Origin: Myxacorys californica WJT36-NPBG1
GTDB lineage: Bacteria > Cyanobacteriota > Cyanobacteriia > Leptolyngbyales > Leptolyngbyaceae
NCBI GenBank assembly: GCA_019359315.1
Contig: JAHHHO010000007.1
Coordinates: 1-64,000 of the forward strand
Direction of reading: 5' to 3'
Length of the DNA: 64,000 nt
Shown here in pieces: positions 34,184 to 42,675 of the stretch; positions within the stretch are counted from its first letter, which is position 1, and every line of letters starts with the position of its first letter. A program made the translations under genes and the position numbers. The notes under the pieces were generated by a model. That model saw only the letters and a list, made by a program, of their open reading frames with translations, was not told where the DNA came from and ran no database searches.

Positions 34184-35338
34184 TTAAGCATCCACTGTTC
34201 GTCCTTTTTGCGGGAACAGCCCACCAGGACGAAACTGTAGAAACGCAATAATCAACGCGAACACCAATACCTTCGCCATGCTAATGGTTGAAAAGAAGGC
34301 AAATGTGTCTGACAGCGGCTTAATCGGGGCAGTCAGATCAACCAGCGTGTTCGAGCCGATCAGATAGTTGGCGGTGCCGATCGCAAGAGCGGCAATAATG
34401 CTGCCTGCCAGTTTCCCAACACCGCCCACGACCACCACCATGAAGGTGTCTACGATATAGTTCTGTCCTGTATTCGGTCCAACTGATCCGAGCAAACTCA
34501 CCGCACAGCCTGCCAGTCCTGCCAATCCAGACCCCAAGGCAAACGTCAGCGCATCGACTTTCTTAGTGGGAATGCCAAGACAAGCACTCATAGTGCGATT
34601 CTGCGTCACAGCGCGAATTCGTAAACCCCACGGCGTGTTGTTTAAAAACCAATACACTCCGACGACACACGCGATCGTCAGCACAATAATAAAAATGCGA
34701 GCGTAGGAAAACTGCGTTCCCGCGATGGGAAATCCCCCTCTTAACCATTTCGGCGCGGTTACGTCCACATTGCGGGCGTCAAACCACAGTTTTGTAAAAG
34801 CAGGTTTGTAGAGTGTGCCGAGAACGTTACCCGTCGCGATCGCAGCGGCTGCCGATAGCGGAATCATGATCGCTAGAAACCAACCGCGTGCCCGCTCAAA
34901 ATCAGTGCGACGGGCGACGATCCACATCGCTCCAAAGAACAGCAGGCAAAATAGAGCCACGATCGTCACAAGTTGCCAACTGACGCTGCGGACAAGCTGC
35001 TGCAAAATCAAGCTGACGCCCCAAGTGGCCAGCAACGTTTCGAGCGGTCGCCCATAGAGATAGCGAATGACGCCTCGCTCTAAAACCAAGCCAAAGATCG
35101 CCGTTACGATAAACGCGGCGATCAGCGCAATAAAAATGTAGATGCCAAACAGAGGTGTTCCTTTCAGCGCATTCTGCACCATGTAGGTGGTATATGCGCC
35201 CAGCATCATCAACTCACCGTGTGCCATATTGATCACACCCATGAGTCCGAATACGATCGCAAGACCCAACGCGGCAAGTAACAGCACTGATCCGAGGCTG
35301 ATGCCGCTAAAAATTCCGTCTAGTAGTCCTGATAGCAT
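34184..35338 (-). CDS. urtB: Urea ABC transporter permease UrtB
   Basis: This 384-residue LivH-like permease has about nine membrane helices. Asn-Met-Ala-His-Gly-Glu near residue 38 is the LivH motif, and Arg-Ala-Val-Thr-Gln-Asn-Arg marks the cytoplasmic coupling loop. AGGAAA lies 5 bp before the ATG. The gene follows urtA after 49 bp that contain a stem-loop, an arrangement that usually lets the binding protein be made in excess over the membrane subunits. Confidence 0.94.
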   Translation of the reverse strand: MLSGLLDGIFSGISLGSVLLLAALGLAIVFGLMGVINMAHGELMMLGAYTTYMVQNALKGTPLFGIYIFIALIAAFIVTAIFGLVLERGVIRYLYGRPLETLLATWGVSLILQQLVRSVSWQLVTIVALFCLLFFGAMWIVARRTDFERARGWFLAIMIPLSAAAAIATGNVLGTLYKPAFTKLWFDARNVDVTAPKWLRGGFPIAGTQFSYARIFIIVLTIACVVGVYWFLNNTPWGLRIRAVTQNRTMSACLGIPTKKVDALTFALGSGLAGLAGCAVSLLGSVGPNTGQNYIVDTFMVVVVGGVGKLAGSIIAALAIGTANYLIGSNTLVDLTAPIKPLSDTFAFFSTISMAKVLVFALIIAFLQFRPGGLFPQKGRTVDA

Positions 35339-35359
35339 AAGGCTTTCCTAAAGATGGAT

Positions 35360-35383
35360 AAGGGACGCTGAAAGGCGTCCCTT
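35360..35383 (-). terminator. Stem-loop between urtA and urtB
   Basis: AAGGGACGC and GCGTCCCTT form a perfect 9-bp stem with a 6-base loop. There is no T-run, so it is more likely to stabilise the urtA 3' end or terminate partially than to stop all transcription. Confidence 0.7.
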
Positions 35384-35387
35384 CTTC

Positions 35388-36707
35388 TTACGTCGTCTTG
35401 TACTTACCGCCTTTAGCTGGATCAGACCAGTCGCACGCAAATCCTTTCGTATCGGTTACAAACTGATTCCACGGCACGGGCTTCACCGCTTCCTTGGTTT
35501 CGTAGACAATCTTAAACAGCGAGTCCTCACCCACTTCGCCAATGCGAACGAACTTAGACAAGTGATGGTTTGAATTCATCGTGATCTTGCCTTGTGGCGC
35601 ATCGAAGGTCTGACCGTAAGCGGCGGTTTTCACCTTTTCTAGATCCTCATACGTTCCCGCCTTCTCAACCGATTGCTTCCACAGATACACCATGATGTAA
35701 GCGGCTTCCATCGGATCGTTAACCACGCGATCGCTGCCATACTTCGCCTTGAATGCCTCCACAAACTTCGTACTAGCAGGCGAATTGACCGTTTGAAAAT
35801 AGTTCCACGCGGCGTAGTGCCCTTGGAGATAATCCACCCCGATCGCTTTGACTTCTTCTTCGGCAATACTGACCGACATCGACGGATATTTATCAGGGCC
35901 TAAACCAGATGCTTGCAGTTCTTTAAAGAACGCAACGTTGCTATCACCGTTCAAGCTGTTGTAGATCACGCCGCCATTCGGCAACGCCTGCTTGATCTTT
36001 TGAATCACCGATTTGACTTCTGTGCTGCCGAGCGGAACGTAGTCTTCGCCAACCGTCTTACCACCTTTTGCCGCTAACTGCGCTTTGATAATGGTGTTGG
36101 CGGTGCGAGGGAAGACATAATCTGAGCCGACTAGGAAGAATTCTTTGCCTTTGTTCTCTAGCAGCCAATCGACCGAAGGCTCGATCTGTTGGTTCGGCGC
36201 TGCACCCGTGTAGAAGACATTTTTCGAGCATTCTTGCCCTTCATACTGCACCGGATACCATAGCAGGCTGTTCTTTGACTCAAACACAGGCAAGACGGCT
36301 TTGCGGCTTGCCGATGTCCAGCAACCAAACACCGTTGCCACTTTGTCTTGATCGATCAGTTTTTTCGCCTTCTCAGCGAAGGTGGGCCAGTCGGAGTTGC
36401 CATCTTCGATAATCGCTTCGATTTGCTTACCGAGAACGCCTCCCGCTTGGTTGATTTCTTCGATCGCCAGGTTCTCGGCATCAACGACGCTCTTTTCGCT
36501 AATCGCCATCGTGCCGCTCAGCGAGTGTAAAATTCCCACCTTAACGGTGTTGCCCGACGCTGATGTGGAGGCAGCGGTCGAAGCAGCAGGCGACGCTCCA
36601 GGACTAGCCGTTGTGGAAGGATCGCTCCCACAGGCTTTGAGAAGAATGCTCCCAGCGGCAGTGGAGCCTAGAATCATAAATTCACGCCGACCGAACGATT
36701 TTGTCAT
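35388..36707 (-). CDS. urtA: Urea ABC transporter substrate-binding lipoprotein UrtA
   Basis: This is the periplasmic urea receptor of the importer. The start is taken at ATG 36707 (439 residues); a TTG at 36761 would add 18 residues. The N-terminus has a twin-arginine-like Gly-Arg-Arg-Glu-Phe at 6-10 and a lipobox Leu-Leu-Lys-Ala-Cys with the lipidated Cys near 26, so export may be by the Tat route. A Ser/Ala/Thr-rich linker follows, then the branched-chain amino-acid-type binding domain with Ile-Leu-His-Ser-Leu-Ser-Gly-Thr-Met. An NtcA-type promoter lies about 255 bp upstream, so expression is expected to rise under nitrogen limitation. Confidence 0.94.
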   Translation of the reverse strand: MTKSFGRREFMILGSTAAGSILLKACGSDPSTTASPGASPAASTAASTSASGNTVKVGILHSLSGTMAISEKSVVDAENLAIEEINQAGGVLGKQIEAIIEDGNSDWPTFAEKAKKLIDQDKVATVFGCWTSASRKAVLPVFESKNSLLWYPVQYEGQECSKNVFYTGAAPNQQIEPSVDWLLENKGKEFFLVGSDYVFPRTANTIIKAQLAAKGGKTVGEDYVPLGSTEVKSVIQKIKQALPNGGVIYNSLNGDSNVAFFKELQASGLGPDKYPSMSVSIAEEEVKAIGVDYLQGHYAAWNYFQTVNSPASTKFVEAFKAKYGSDRVVNDPMEAAYIMVYLWKQSVEKAGTYEDLEKVKTAAYGQTFDAPQGKITMNSNHHLSKFVRIGEVGEDSLFKIVYETKEAVKPVPWNQFVTDTKGFACDWSDPAKGGKYKTT

Positions 36708-37014
36708 ATCTAGTGTTGCTCTCCACGGGAATAGTGCGCTTAACTCAATCCGACTCTTCAAGCTATCTATTCGTCATCACGGCTGAGCGGTTCTTTCGGG
36801 AGGGTGCGCCGCGCTCGATTGCGAATCAAGCAATCCGAGGCAGAGAACACTTGCTTTGTAGGGCGAATGATCGCTTCAACTGGGCAAATTAGACCCGCGT
36901 TCTAGTCCTCTTCAGACGTGTTTTGATCAATAGCTAAAGCAGACTCAGTGATAACTCTGAGATATTAGGGCTTCGCTTCGCCGGGAAAATGTATTGAAAA
37001 TTACAAACTACTGT
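36708..37014 (-). other. urtA leader region
   Basis: No gene is seen. The distal end carries the NtcA promoter; transcription starting about 6-8 bp after the -10 element would give a 5' untranslated leader of roughly 245 bases before ATG 36707, or about 190 bases before the in-frame TTG 36761. I see no known riboswitch in it. Confidence 0.6.
36962..37004 (-). promoter_or_regulatory. NtcA class II promoter for the urt operon
   Basis: GTA-N8-TAC, the palindromic NtcA consensus, is exact at 36991-37004. Reading the minus strand, it is followed after 23 bp by TAATAT (36967-36962), which fits the TAN3T -10 box of NtcA-activated promoters. The spacing falls in the accepted range of about 20-24 bp. 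It lies directly after the ureG stop and upstream of urtA. NtcA is the 2-oxoglutarate-responsive nitrogen regulator of cyanobacteria. Confidence 0.85.
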
Positions 37015-37638
37015 TTAGCCGATGCTCTCTGGTTCTAAAATCAGTCCTGAGTGGGTTTCTAAGAAATGAATTATTGTATTAAGCCCGTCCCCAGTTTTGA
37101 GGTTTGTAAAGACAAACGGTTTGCTGCCTCGCATTTTTTGGGCGTCACGCTGCATCACAGACAAATCTGCCCCAACATAGGGCGCGAGATCGATTTTATT
37201 AATCACGAGCAAATCGGATTTTGTGATTCCTGGCCCACCTTTGCGCGGAATCTTGTCGCCTCCTGCAACATCGATCACATAAATATTGAGATCTACAAGT
37301 TCTGGGCTAAAGGTTGCGGCCAAGTTATCCCCTCCGCTTTCAACCAGAATTAAGTTGAGGGTTTGAAACCGCCCTTCGAGGTCATCGATCGCCGCTAAAT
37401 TCATTGAAGCGTCTTCTCGGATCGCGGTGTGGGGACAGCCGCCTGTCTCAACGCCAATGATGCGATCGCGCTCTAATGCCTGCGATCGCACGAGATACTG
37501 TGCGTCTTCTTGGGTGTAAATATCGTTTGTCACCACCGCAATGCTATAGCGCGATCGCATCGCTTTGCACAACGCATCCACTAAAGCGGTTTTTCCTGAA
37601 CCAACTGGACCTGCGACTCCGACTCGAAACGCATTCAT
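37015..37638 (-). CDS. ureG: Urease accessory GTPase UreG
   Basis: UreG is the GTPase that, with UreD, UreE and UreF, delivers nickel to urease. The start is taken at ATG 37638 (207 residues), four codons inside the longer frame. The P-loop is Gly-Pro-Val-Gly-Ser-Gly-Lys-Thr near 8-15. The metal-binding Cys-Pro-His motif is near 68-70, and Glu-Ser-Gly-Gly-Asp-Asn and Asn-Lys-Ile-Asp motifs follow. No other urease gene is in this window. The position just upstream of the urea importer links urea uptake with urease maturation. Confidence 0.95.
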   Translation of the reverse strand: MNAFRVGVAGPVGSGKTALVDALCKAMRSRYSIAVVTNDIYTQEDAQYLVRSQALERDRIIGVETGGCPHTAIREDASMNLAAIDDLEGRFQTLNLILVESGGDNLAATFSPELVDLNIYVIDVAGGDKIPRKGGPGITKSDLLVINKIDLAPYVGADLSVMQRDAQKMRGSKPFVFTNLKTGDGLNTIIHFLETHSGLILEPESIG

Positions 37639-37651
37639 ACCCTGCCCCAAC

Positions 37652-37705
37652 TAAAAAAATTCGTAATTCACAATTGAGACCTTACCTCAATTCTGAATTA
37701 CGAAT
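37652..37705 (-). terminator. Long hairpin and T-run after moeB, resembling a repeat element
   Basis: Arms at 37659-37678 and 37686-37705 pair over 20 bp with one mismatch and a 7-base loop. On the minus strand they are followed by seven T. This is a strong intrinsic terminator for the moeB operon. The arms contain the ATTCGTAATTC type of sequence that recurs as dispersed repeats in some cyanobacterial genomes, so it may also be a mobile palindromic repeat. Confidence 0.8.
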
Positions 37706-37742
37706 CGTGAATCACAAAGTAGTTTTAGGATTTGGGCTAAGT

Positions 37743-38921
37743 TTAGTATTCGGGTACAGAAGGATCAACATCGCGACTCCAAGCCGTAATGCCGCCCGTT
37801 ACGTTTGTGCCTTCAATTCCGGCTTCTTTAAGAATCGCCAACGCTTTCGCCGATCGCCCGCCCATTTTGCAGTGAGCGATTAGCTTATGGCCGTTGAGCA
37901 ATTCTTTGACTTTTTCAACGCCTGATCCGTTTTCAATATCAGGGAGTGGAACCAAGACAGAACCTGGAATTTTAGCAATCTCGACTTCGTTTGGATTGCG
38001 GACATCGAGCAGCACATATTCACTGCCGATCGCGCCACTATCAATTAGCTGTTTCAACTCAGTTGCAGACATTTCTTGCACGTTTTTACGCTCCTGTTCT
38101 TCAGCCGCTTTCGCTTGAGGAATGCCACAGAACTCCTCATAATCGATCAACTTTTCGATCACCGGACGCTCTGGATTGGGACGCAATTTTAGCTCTCGGA
38201 ATTTCATCTCCAGCGCATTGTAGAGCAACAGTCGCCCGCTGAGAGTGTTTCCAGCTCCCAAAATAATTTTAATCGCCTCGGTCGCTTGAATCGTGCCGAT
38301 AATGCCGCACAGCACACCCAAAACGCCCCCTTCTGCACAAGAAGGAACCAGTCCGGGTGGCGGGGGTTCTGGGTACAAATCGCGATAGTTGGGTCCGCCC
38401 TCGTAGTTGAAGACCGTTGCCTGTCCTTCAAATCGGAAAATAGAACCGTACACGTTGGGTTTGCCCAGCATGACACAGGCATCATTGACTAGATATCGAG
38501 TGGGAAAGTTATCCGTTCCATCAATCACAATATCGTAGGGTTCAGCAATCTCTAAAGCGTTGTCAGATCTAAAACTCGTTTCGTAGAGATCGACTTGACA
38601 GTGAGGATTGATTTCTAGAATTCGGTTTTTAGCAGACTCGATCTTAGGTTTACCGACCCAAGACGTTCCATGAATGATTTGACGTTGCAGATTAGAGCTA
38701 TCAACAATATCAAAATCGACAATTCCGAGCCGCCCGATCCCCGCTGCTGCTAGATAGACCAACAGTGGAGAACCGAGTCCTCCGGTTCCGACACACAAGA
38801 TACTGGCAGCTTTGAGCCGTTTTTGACCCTCAACGCCAACTTCCGGCAAAATCAAATGGCGCGAATAGCGCGCAATATCGTCTTGAGTTAACTGGATATC
38901 ATCCAGATTGGGATTTAGCAT
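37743..38921 (-). CDS. moeB: MoeB/ThiF-like E1 adenylyltransferase fused to rhodanese
   Basis: E1-like enzymes of this type adenylate the C-terminal Gly-Gly of a small sulfur-carrier protein. The 392-residue protein has the nucleotide loop Gly-Thr-Gly-Gly-Leu-Gly-Ser near 45-51 and the family cysteine in Pro-Ser-Cys-Ala-Glu-Gly-Gly near 195. A C-terminal rhodanese domain (about 282-392) has its catalytic Cys near 351 in His-Cys-Lys-Met-Gly-Gly-Arg-Ser. The two Cys-x-x-Cys zinc pairs of classic MoeB are absent. The fusion resembles eukaryotic MOCS3/Uba4. A JAMM peptidase gene precedes it by 27 bp. The carrier could be MoaD, ThiS or a CysO-like protein; none is encoded nearby. Confidence 0.9.
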   Translation of the reverse strand: MLNPNLDDIQLTQDDIARYSRHLILPEVGVEGQKRLKAASILCVGTGGLGSPLLVYLAAAGIGRLGIVDFDIVDSSNLQRQIIHGTSWVGKPKIESAKNRILEINPHCQVDLYETSFRSDNALEIAEPYDIVIDGTDNFPTRYLVNDACVMLGKPNVYGSIFRFEGQATVFNYEGGPNYRDLYPEPPPPGLVPSCAEGGVLGVLCGIIGTIQATEAIKIILGAGNTLSGRLLLYNALEMKFRELKLRPNPERPVIEKLIDYEEFCGIPQAKAAEEQERKNVQEMSATELKQLIDSGAIGSEYVLLDVRNPNEVEIAKIPGSVLVPLPDIENGSGVEKVKELLNGHKLIAHCKMGGRSAKALAILKEAGIEGTNVTGGITAWSRDVDPSVPEY

Positions 38922-38948
38922 GGTGCGTTTGCTGAGATGAACAGAGTG

Positions 38949-39428
38949 CTAGGGACTGTCTTGGAGAATCAACACGTCCTCTTCGTGAAAAACCTGTTGA
39001 TCGTTGAGGCTCCAGCTACGGACATCGCCTGCTTTGCCTTGGGGTACAGAGACGATCAGATATGAATAGTGCTGCCAAGCAGCGGCGCGATCGTACTCCG
39101 AGGGTTCAGCCAGACAATCAGGATGAGAGTGATAAATACCGATGATATCTAAACCAAGAGTCCGTCCGTATTTCATTGCCACCAGCATTGCTTCGGGTGG
39201 AATCAAATAACGGCGCTTCTTCGTCAGGTCAGACTGGGCTTCCTCTCTCCAAATGTTGTTCGTCGCTCGAACTTCCATGACGGTTTTCCCAGTGGGGTCA
39301 CTCGTGCCCAACAGCAAACCACAGCACTCTTCGGGATAGGTGCGGTTGGCATGAGCTTGAATGCTCGCCAAATGCTGAGAGTCGAGGCTGAGAACCACGG
39401 CAGGATGATCTTTGGATAAGACAGACAC
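38949..39428 (-). CDS. JAMM/MPN+ (M67) metallopeptidase
   Basis: This 159-residue zinc peptidase of the Mov34/MPN/PAD-1 family has the full motif: Glu near 34 in Pro-Glu-Glu-Cys-Cys-Gly, His-x-His-Pro near 100-103, Ser near 110 and Asp near 113. Bacterial single-domain JAMM proteins cleave after the C-terminal Gly-Gly of ubiquitin-like sulfur carriers; Mec+ of mycobacteria releases cysteine from the CysO carrier. It is cotranscribed with the E1-like gene (27-bp gap) and lies back to back with cysH, so a role in sulfur transfer is a reasonable inference. Confidence 0.92.
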   Translation of the reverse strand: MSVLSKDHPAVVLSLDSQHLASIQAHANRTYPEECCGLLLGTSDPTGKTVMEVRATNNIWREEAQSDLTKKRRYLIPPEAMLVAMKYGRTLGLDIIGIYHSHPDCLAEPSEYDRAAAWQHYSYLIVSVPQGKAGDVRSWSLNDQQVFHEEDVLILQDSP

Positions 39429-39742
39429 CTATTGTAAGACAGGATCGAACCGTCCGCGTTAACCGTCTATATATAGGATAGGAATATAGGAATATAGGAT
39501 AGGAATATAGGAATATAGGATAGGAATATAGGACTCTGAACGCCTTTTCTAGCTCAGCTCAAAACAGGCATGTCAAAACAAGCCATGAAACTGTCGCGAA
39601 ACGTGTTACCTATCCTTCTGAACTATCACAGAATTGCTATCACAGGATTGTCGTAGGCGTCGCTCCGCCAAGGCAGATAGACCCCAAGGCAGATAGAATA
39701 GAGAATGCAATTCAGCCGATCCTCTTTGGGAGAGAACACATT
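39429..39742. repeat. Intergenic region full of short tandem repeats upstream of cysH
   Basis: No gene is seen. Three separate repeat sets occur. A 21-bp unit is present almost three times at 39473-39533. A 14-bp unit, CTATCACAGAATTG, is repeated with one change at 39623-39636 and 39637-39650. CCAAGGCAGATAGA is present at 39668-39681 and 39684-39697. Promoters for the JAMM operon and for cysH should lie within or beside them. Confidence 0.9.
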
Positions 39743-40492
39743 ATGGTACAAGTTACCGCACAACCTACAAGCGGACTTGATATTCCTAGCCTCGATGCGG
39801 AACTTGAAAGCCAAAGTCCGCAAAAAATTCTCGAATGTGCCTTGAGTCAGTTTGATAACATTGCCATCTCTTTTAGTGGAGCGGAAGATGTTGTCTTGAT
39901 CGACATGGCTCACAAAATCAGAAAAGACATTAAAGTCTTCAGCCTTGACACTGGACGCTTGCACGCAGAAACCTATCAGTTTATCGATCGCGTCAGAAAG
40001 CATTACGGCATTGCGATCGACATTATGACTCCCGATGCGGCTCGACTCGAAGCCATGGTTAATGCCAAAGGACTCTTTAGCTTCTACGAAGACGGGCATC
40101 AAGAATGCTGCGGCATTCGTAAAGTCGCTCCCCTGCGGCGCAAGCTTTCAACCCTAGATGCCTGGATTACTGGACAGCGCAAAGATCAGAGTCCATCGAC
40201 GCGTGCGAGCGTTCCAGTTGTACAAGTCGATACAGCGTTTTCCAGTGATGATCACAACTTAATCAAATTCAACCCCCTCTCCAGTTGGTCATCAGCAGAT
40301 GTCTGGATGTATATCCGCTCGTATGACGTACCTTACAACCCTCTCCACGAGCGCGGATTCATCAGCATTGGCTGCGAACCCTGTACCCGCGCTGTTCTTC
40401 CCAATCAGCACGAACGAGAAGGACGCTGGTGGTGGGAAGAGGCGACCAAGAAAGAATGCGGTCTGCACGCGGTTAACCCATCTGAAGCTTAA
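39743..40492 (+). CDS. cysH: Adenylyl-/phosphoadenylyl-sulfate reductase, [4Fe-4S] type
   Basis: This enzyme reduces activated sulfate to sulfite in assimilatory sulfur metabolism. The 249-residue protein has the Ser-Phe-Ser-Gly-Ala-Glu-Asp-Val phosphate-binding loop near 43-50 and the catalytic Glu-Cys-Gly-Leu-His near 238-242. It also carries Cys-Cys (122-123) and Cys-x-x-Cys (211-214), the four ligands of the [4Fe-4S] cluster found in APS-type reductases and absent from the E. coli PAPS-only enzyme. That suggests APS use or dual substrate. It is divergent from the JAMM/MoeB operon across a repeat-rich region. Confidence 0.93.
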   Translation: MVQVTAQPTSGLDIPSLDAELESQSPQKILECALSQFDNIAISFSGAEDVVLIDMAHKIRKDIKVFSLDTGRLHAETYQFIDRVRKHYGIAIDIMTPDAARLEAMVNAKGLFSFYEDGHQECCGIRKVAPLRRKLSTLDAWITGQRKDQSPSTRASVPVVQVDTAFSSDDHNLIKFNPLSSWSSADVWMYIRSYDVPYNPLHERGFISIGCEPCTRAVLPNQHEREGRWWWEEATKKECGLHAVNPSEA

Positions 40493-40565
40493 TGCACAGA
40501 TCGCTCAGCAGGAAATAATGCCGTAGAATAGGAAGGTTGTCTACATTACGATCGCAGGCGAAGTC

Positions 40566-40736
40566 ATGGCAGTTCCTAAGAAGAAAACATCAAAATCAAA
40601 GCGAGATAAGCGTAAAGCCACCTGGAAGCACAAAGCTACTCTTCAGGCTCAGCGGGCGCTCTCCCTTGGGAAATCCATCCTAACAGGACGGGCACAGGGT
40701 TTTGTCTACCCAGCCAATGAGGAAGAGGAAGAATAG
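40566..40736 (+). CDS. rpmF: 50S ribosomal protein L32
   Basis: This 56-residue basic protein begins Ala-Val-Pro-Lys-Lys-Lys-Thr-Ser-Lys and has Arg-Lys-Ala-Thr-Trp-Lys in the middle, matching bacterial and plastid L32. It lacks the zinc-binding cysteines of some L32 proteins, as is usual in cyanobacteria. The C-terminus ends in a run of glutamates. It lies between cysH and a molybdoenzyme gene on the same strand. Confidence 0.93.
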   Translation: MAVPKKKTSKSKRDKRKATWKHKATLQAQRALSLGKSILTGRAQGFVYPANEEEEE

Positions 40737-40813
40737 TGCCACTCTATCAAAGTGGGGATTCGTTCAGAACTTGAATCTGTTACTTAATTTAAGTGCTGTT
40801 GTAGGACAAAGGC

Positions 40814-41410
40814 ATGGCGGGAAAGTTTTTTACAAAGCCAGGATCGGAGTACGGCGATCGTGTCCCCAAAGGTCAACATTTGACCAATGGCTTCCCAGTG
40901 CTGACCTATGGCGGAACTCCCCACGTTGACCGAGACACCTGGCAGTTTAGAGTCTGGGGCTTGGCAAAGGAAACTACCTTTAGCTGGGCAGAGTTGATGG
41001 CAATGCCTCAGACTGATTTTACGGCTGATTTTCACTGTGTTACCACTTGGTCAAAGCTAGACGTGCAGTGGACAGGTGTGAAAGTCGTTGATTTTATGAA
41101 GCACGTCGAGGTTGATCCCGCCGCTGTTCACATCATGGAACACTGCTACGGGGACTACACCACCAATATTTCAATGGACGATTTTTTGCGTGAGGAGAAT
41201 TTCTTTGCTCACACAGTGTTTGGTGAACCGCTTCCGCCAGATCACGGAGGGCCGCTTCGGCTCGTTGTTCCTCATCTCTACGCTTGGAAAAGCGCCAAGT
41301 GGATTAACGGCTTAGAGTTTCTGTCTAAAGAAGAGCTAGGCTTTTGGGAGCGAAATGGCTATCACCATCGCGGAGATCCCTGGAAAGAAGAACGGTATAG
41401 CGGTCGGTAA
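40814..41410 (+). CDS. Sulfite oxidase-like molybdopterin oxidoreductase
   Basis: The 198-residue protein is a stand-alone molybdopterin-binding domain of the sulfite-oxidase fold. The molybdenum-ligand cysteine is near 73 in Asp-Phe-His-Cys-Val-Thr-Thr-Trp-Ser. Further family motifs are Asp-His-Gly-Gly-Pro-Leu-Arg-Leu-Val-Val-Pro and Lys-Ser-Ala-Lys-Trp-Ile. It lacks both a signal peptide and a haem or dimerisation domain, so it is probably cytoplasmic, unlike the periplasmic MsrP. The substrate is unknown. A strong terminator follows. Its neighbourhood to moeB and cysH fits a sulfur/molybdenum theme. Confidence 0.88.
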   Translation: MAGKFFTKPGSEYGDRVPKGQHLTNGFPVLTYGGTPHVDRDTWQFRVWGLAKETTFSWAELMAMPQTDFTADFHCVTTWSKLDVQWTGVKVVDFMKHVEVDPAAVHIMEHCYGDYTTNISMDDFLREENFFAHTVFGEPLPPDHGGPLRLVVPHLYAWKSAKWINGLEFLSKEELGFWERNGYHHRGDPWKEERYSGR

Positions 41411-41418
41411 TCATGCAG

Positions 41419-41451
41419 AAAGGTCGAGGTGATGACACCCCGACCTTTTTT
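41419..41451 (+). terminator. Strong intrinsic terminator after the molybdoenzyme gene
   Basis: AAAGGTCG and CGACCTTT (41419-41426 and 41441-41448), with an inner GGTG/CACC pair, are followed by a run of T. It probably also limits readthrough from the opposite strand. Confidence 0.9.
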
Positions 41452-41485
41452 GTAGATAGCCTTTTTGTAAACAGAAGTTACGTGG

Positions 41486-42598
41486 TTAGTGAATGGGCAG
41501 GAGAACTGTAAAAGTACTTCCCTCACCGGCACCAGAGCGGACGCTGATCGTGCCGTTGTGAGCTTGAGCAATTCGGCGCGACAGATGCAGTCCAAGACCG
41601 CTTCCCGATCGCTTGTGTTTACCTGAATTAAAGCTCTCAAACAGTGTGCTTTGTTCTTCTAAGGGAATGCCAGGACCCGTATCGATTACTTCAAGCTTAA
41701 CGGCTGCCGTTGAAGACATATGGGTTTTAGATAAGCGTACCGTTACCGAACCTTGATCTGTAAATTTGATGGCGTTTCCGATCAGGTTGGTCAGAACGCG
41801 CCGCAATTCGATGCGATCGCCCTTAATCGAATAGTCTTCGCTAGGATTACCCGATTCAAATAGGAGTTCTAGCTGTTTGTCGATCGCCAGCGGCGACAAT
41901 TCCTCAATCACCTCTTGGGTTAGATCTAACAAGTTAACAGGTGAGAAAGTAAGAGTTTTGCGTCCTGCTTCGTAGCGATAGACCTCAAGCAGCATGTTCA
42001 CCATGGTCAGCAAGTTTTGATTGCTGCGAACCATGATCGAGATTGCTTCTTGCACATCATTGGATAGCTCTCCCATCACGCCTTGTGCCAGCAGATCTAA
42101 CATGCGATCGGCAGCAACAAGCGGGGTGCGTAAATCGTGGGTGAGGCGAGAGACAAAATCTTCTCGCTGACGGGCAATCTGATCCCGCTCATCGACGCTA
42201 TGTTTTAGGCGCAGCAAGGCCCGGACTCGCGCCAAAAGCTCATCAAAGTGAACAGGCTTACGGATGAAATCATCTGCTCCCGTATCTAGACCCTGCGCCA
42301 CGCTTGGCTGATCGTAAGCCGTCGTGAGCAGAATCGGCATAAACGGTAGCTTGATGTTGTCGCGAATTCGACGAGTCACCTCATAGCCATCCATGCCAGG
42401 CATCATGACATCGAGCAGTACCAAATCAGGCGGAGCCTGATCGATTTTATCTAGTGCTTCTCTGCCGCTTTCTGCAAGTTCGACTTCGTAGCCTTCATCT
42501 TGGAGAATCGCTTGGATCAGCAGACAATTGTCGGGTGTGTCGTCTACAACGAGAATTCGATCCACGTTACGAGTTTGGGTAAGAGGTCTATAATTCAT
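41486..42598 (-). CDS. Hybrid response regulator/histidine kinase
   Basis: The 370-residue soluble protein starts with a receiver domain (about 10-130; phospho-acceptor in Val-Leu-Leu-Asp-Val-Met-Met-Pro, Lys in Arg-Lys-Pro). A HisKA domain follows with its histidine in Leu-Thr-His-Asp-Leu-Arg-Thr-Pro near 154. The HATPase domain has Asn-Leu-Ile-Gly-Asn-Ala-Ile-Lys, Asp-Thr-Gly-Pro-Gly-Ile and Gly-Ser-Gly-Leu-Gly-Leu. The receiver-first order is common in cyanobacteria and suggests a relay kinase controlled by an upstream kinase. GAF and DUF3891 genes lie upstream on the same strand. Confidence 0.92.
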   Translation of the reverse strand: MNYRPLTQTRNVDRILVVDDTPDNCLLIQAILQDEGYEVELAESGREALDKIDQAPPDLVLLDVMMPGMDGYEVTRRIRDNIKLPFMPILLTTAYDQPSVAQGLDTGADDFIRKPVHFDELLARVRALLRLKHSVDERDQIARQREDFVSRLTHDLRTPLVAADRMLDLLAQGVMGELSNDVQEAISIMVRSNQNLLTMVNMLLEVYRYEAGRKTLTFSPVNLLDLTQEVIEELSPLAIDKQLELLFESGNPSEDYSIKGDRIELRRVLTNLIGNAIKFTDQGSVTVRLSKTHMSSTAAVKLEVIDTGPGIPLEEQSTLFESFNSGKHKRSGSGLGLHLSRRIAQAHNGTISVRSGAGEGSTFTVLLPIH

Positions 42599-42675
42599 GC
42601 GCCTCTAATGAAGAGGGCATGGGCTTATAATATGGGTTCATAGTGTAATAAACACTACTTTCGTTAGATCTAACC

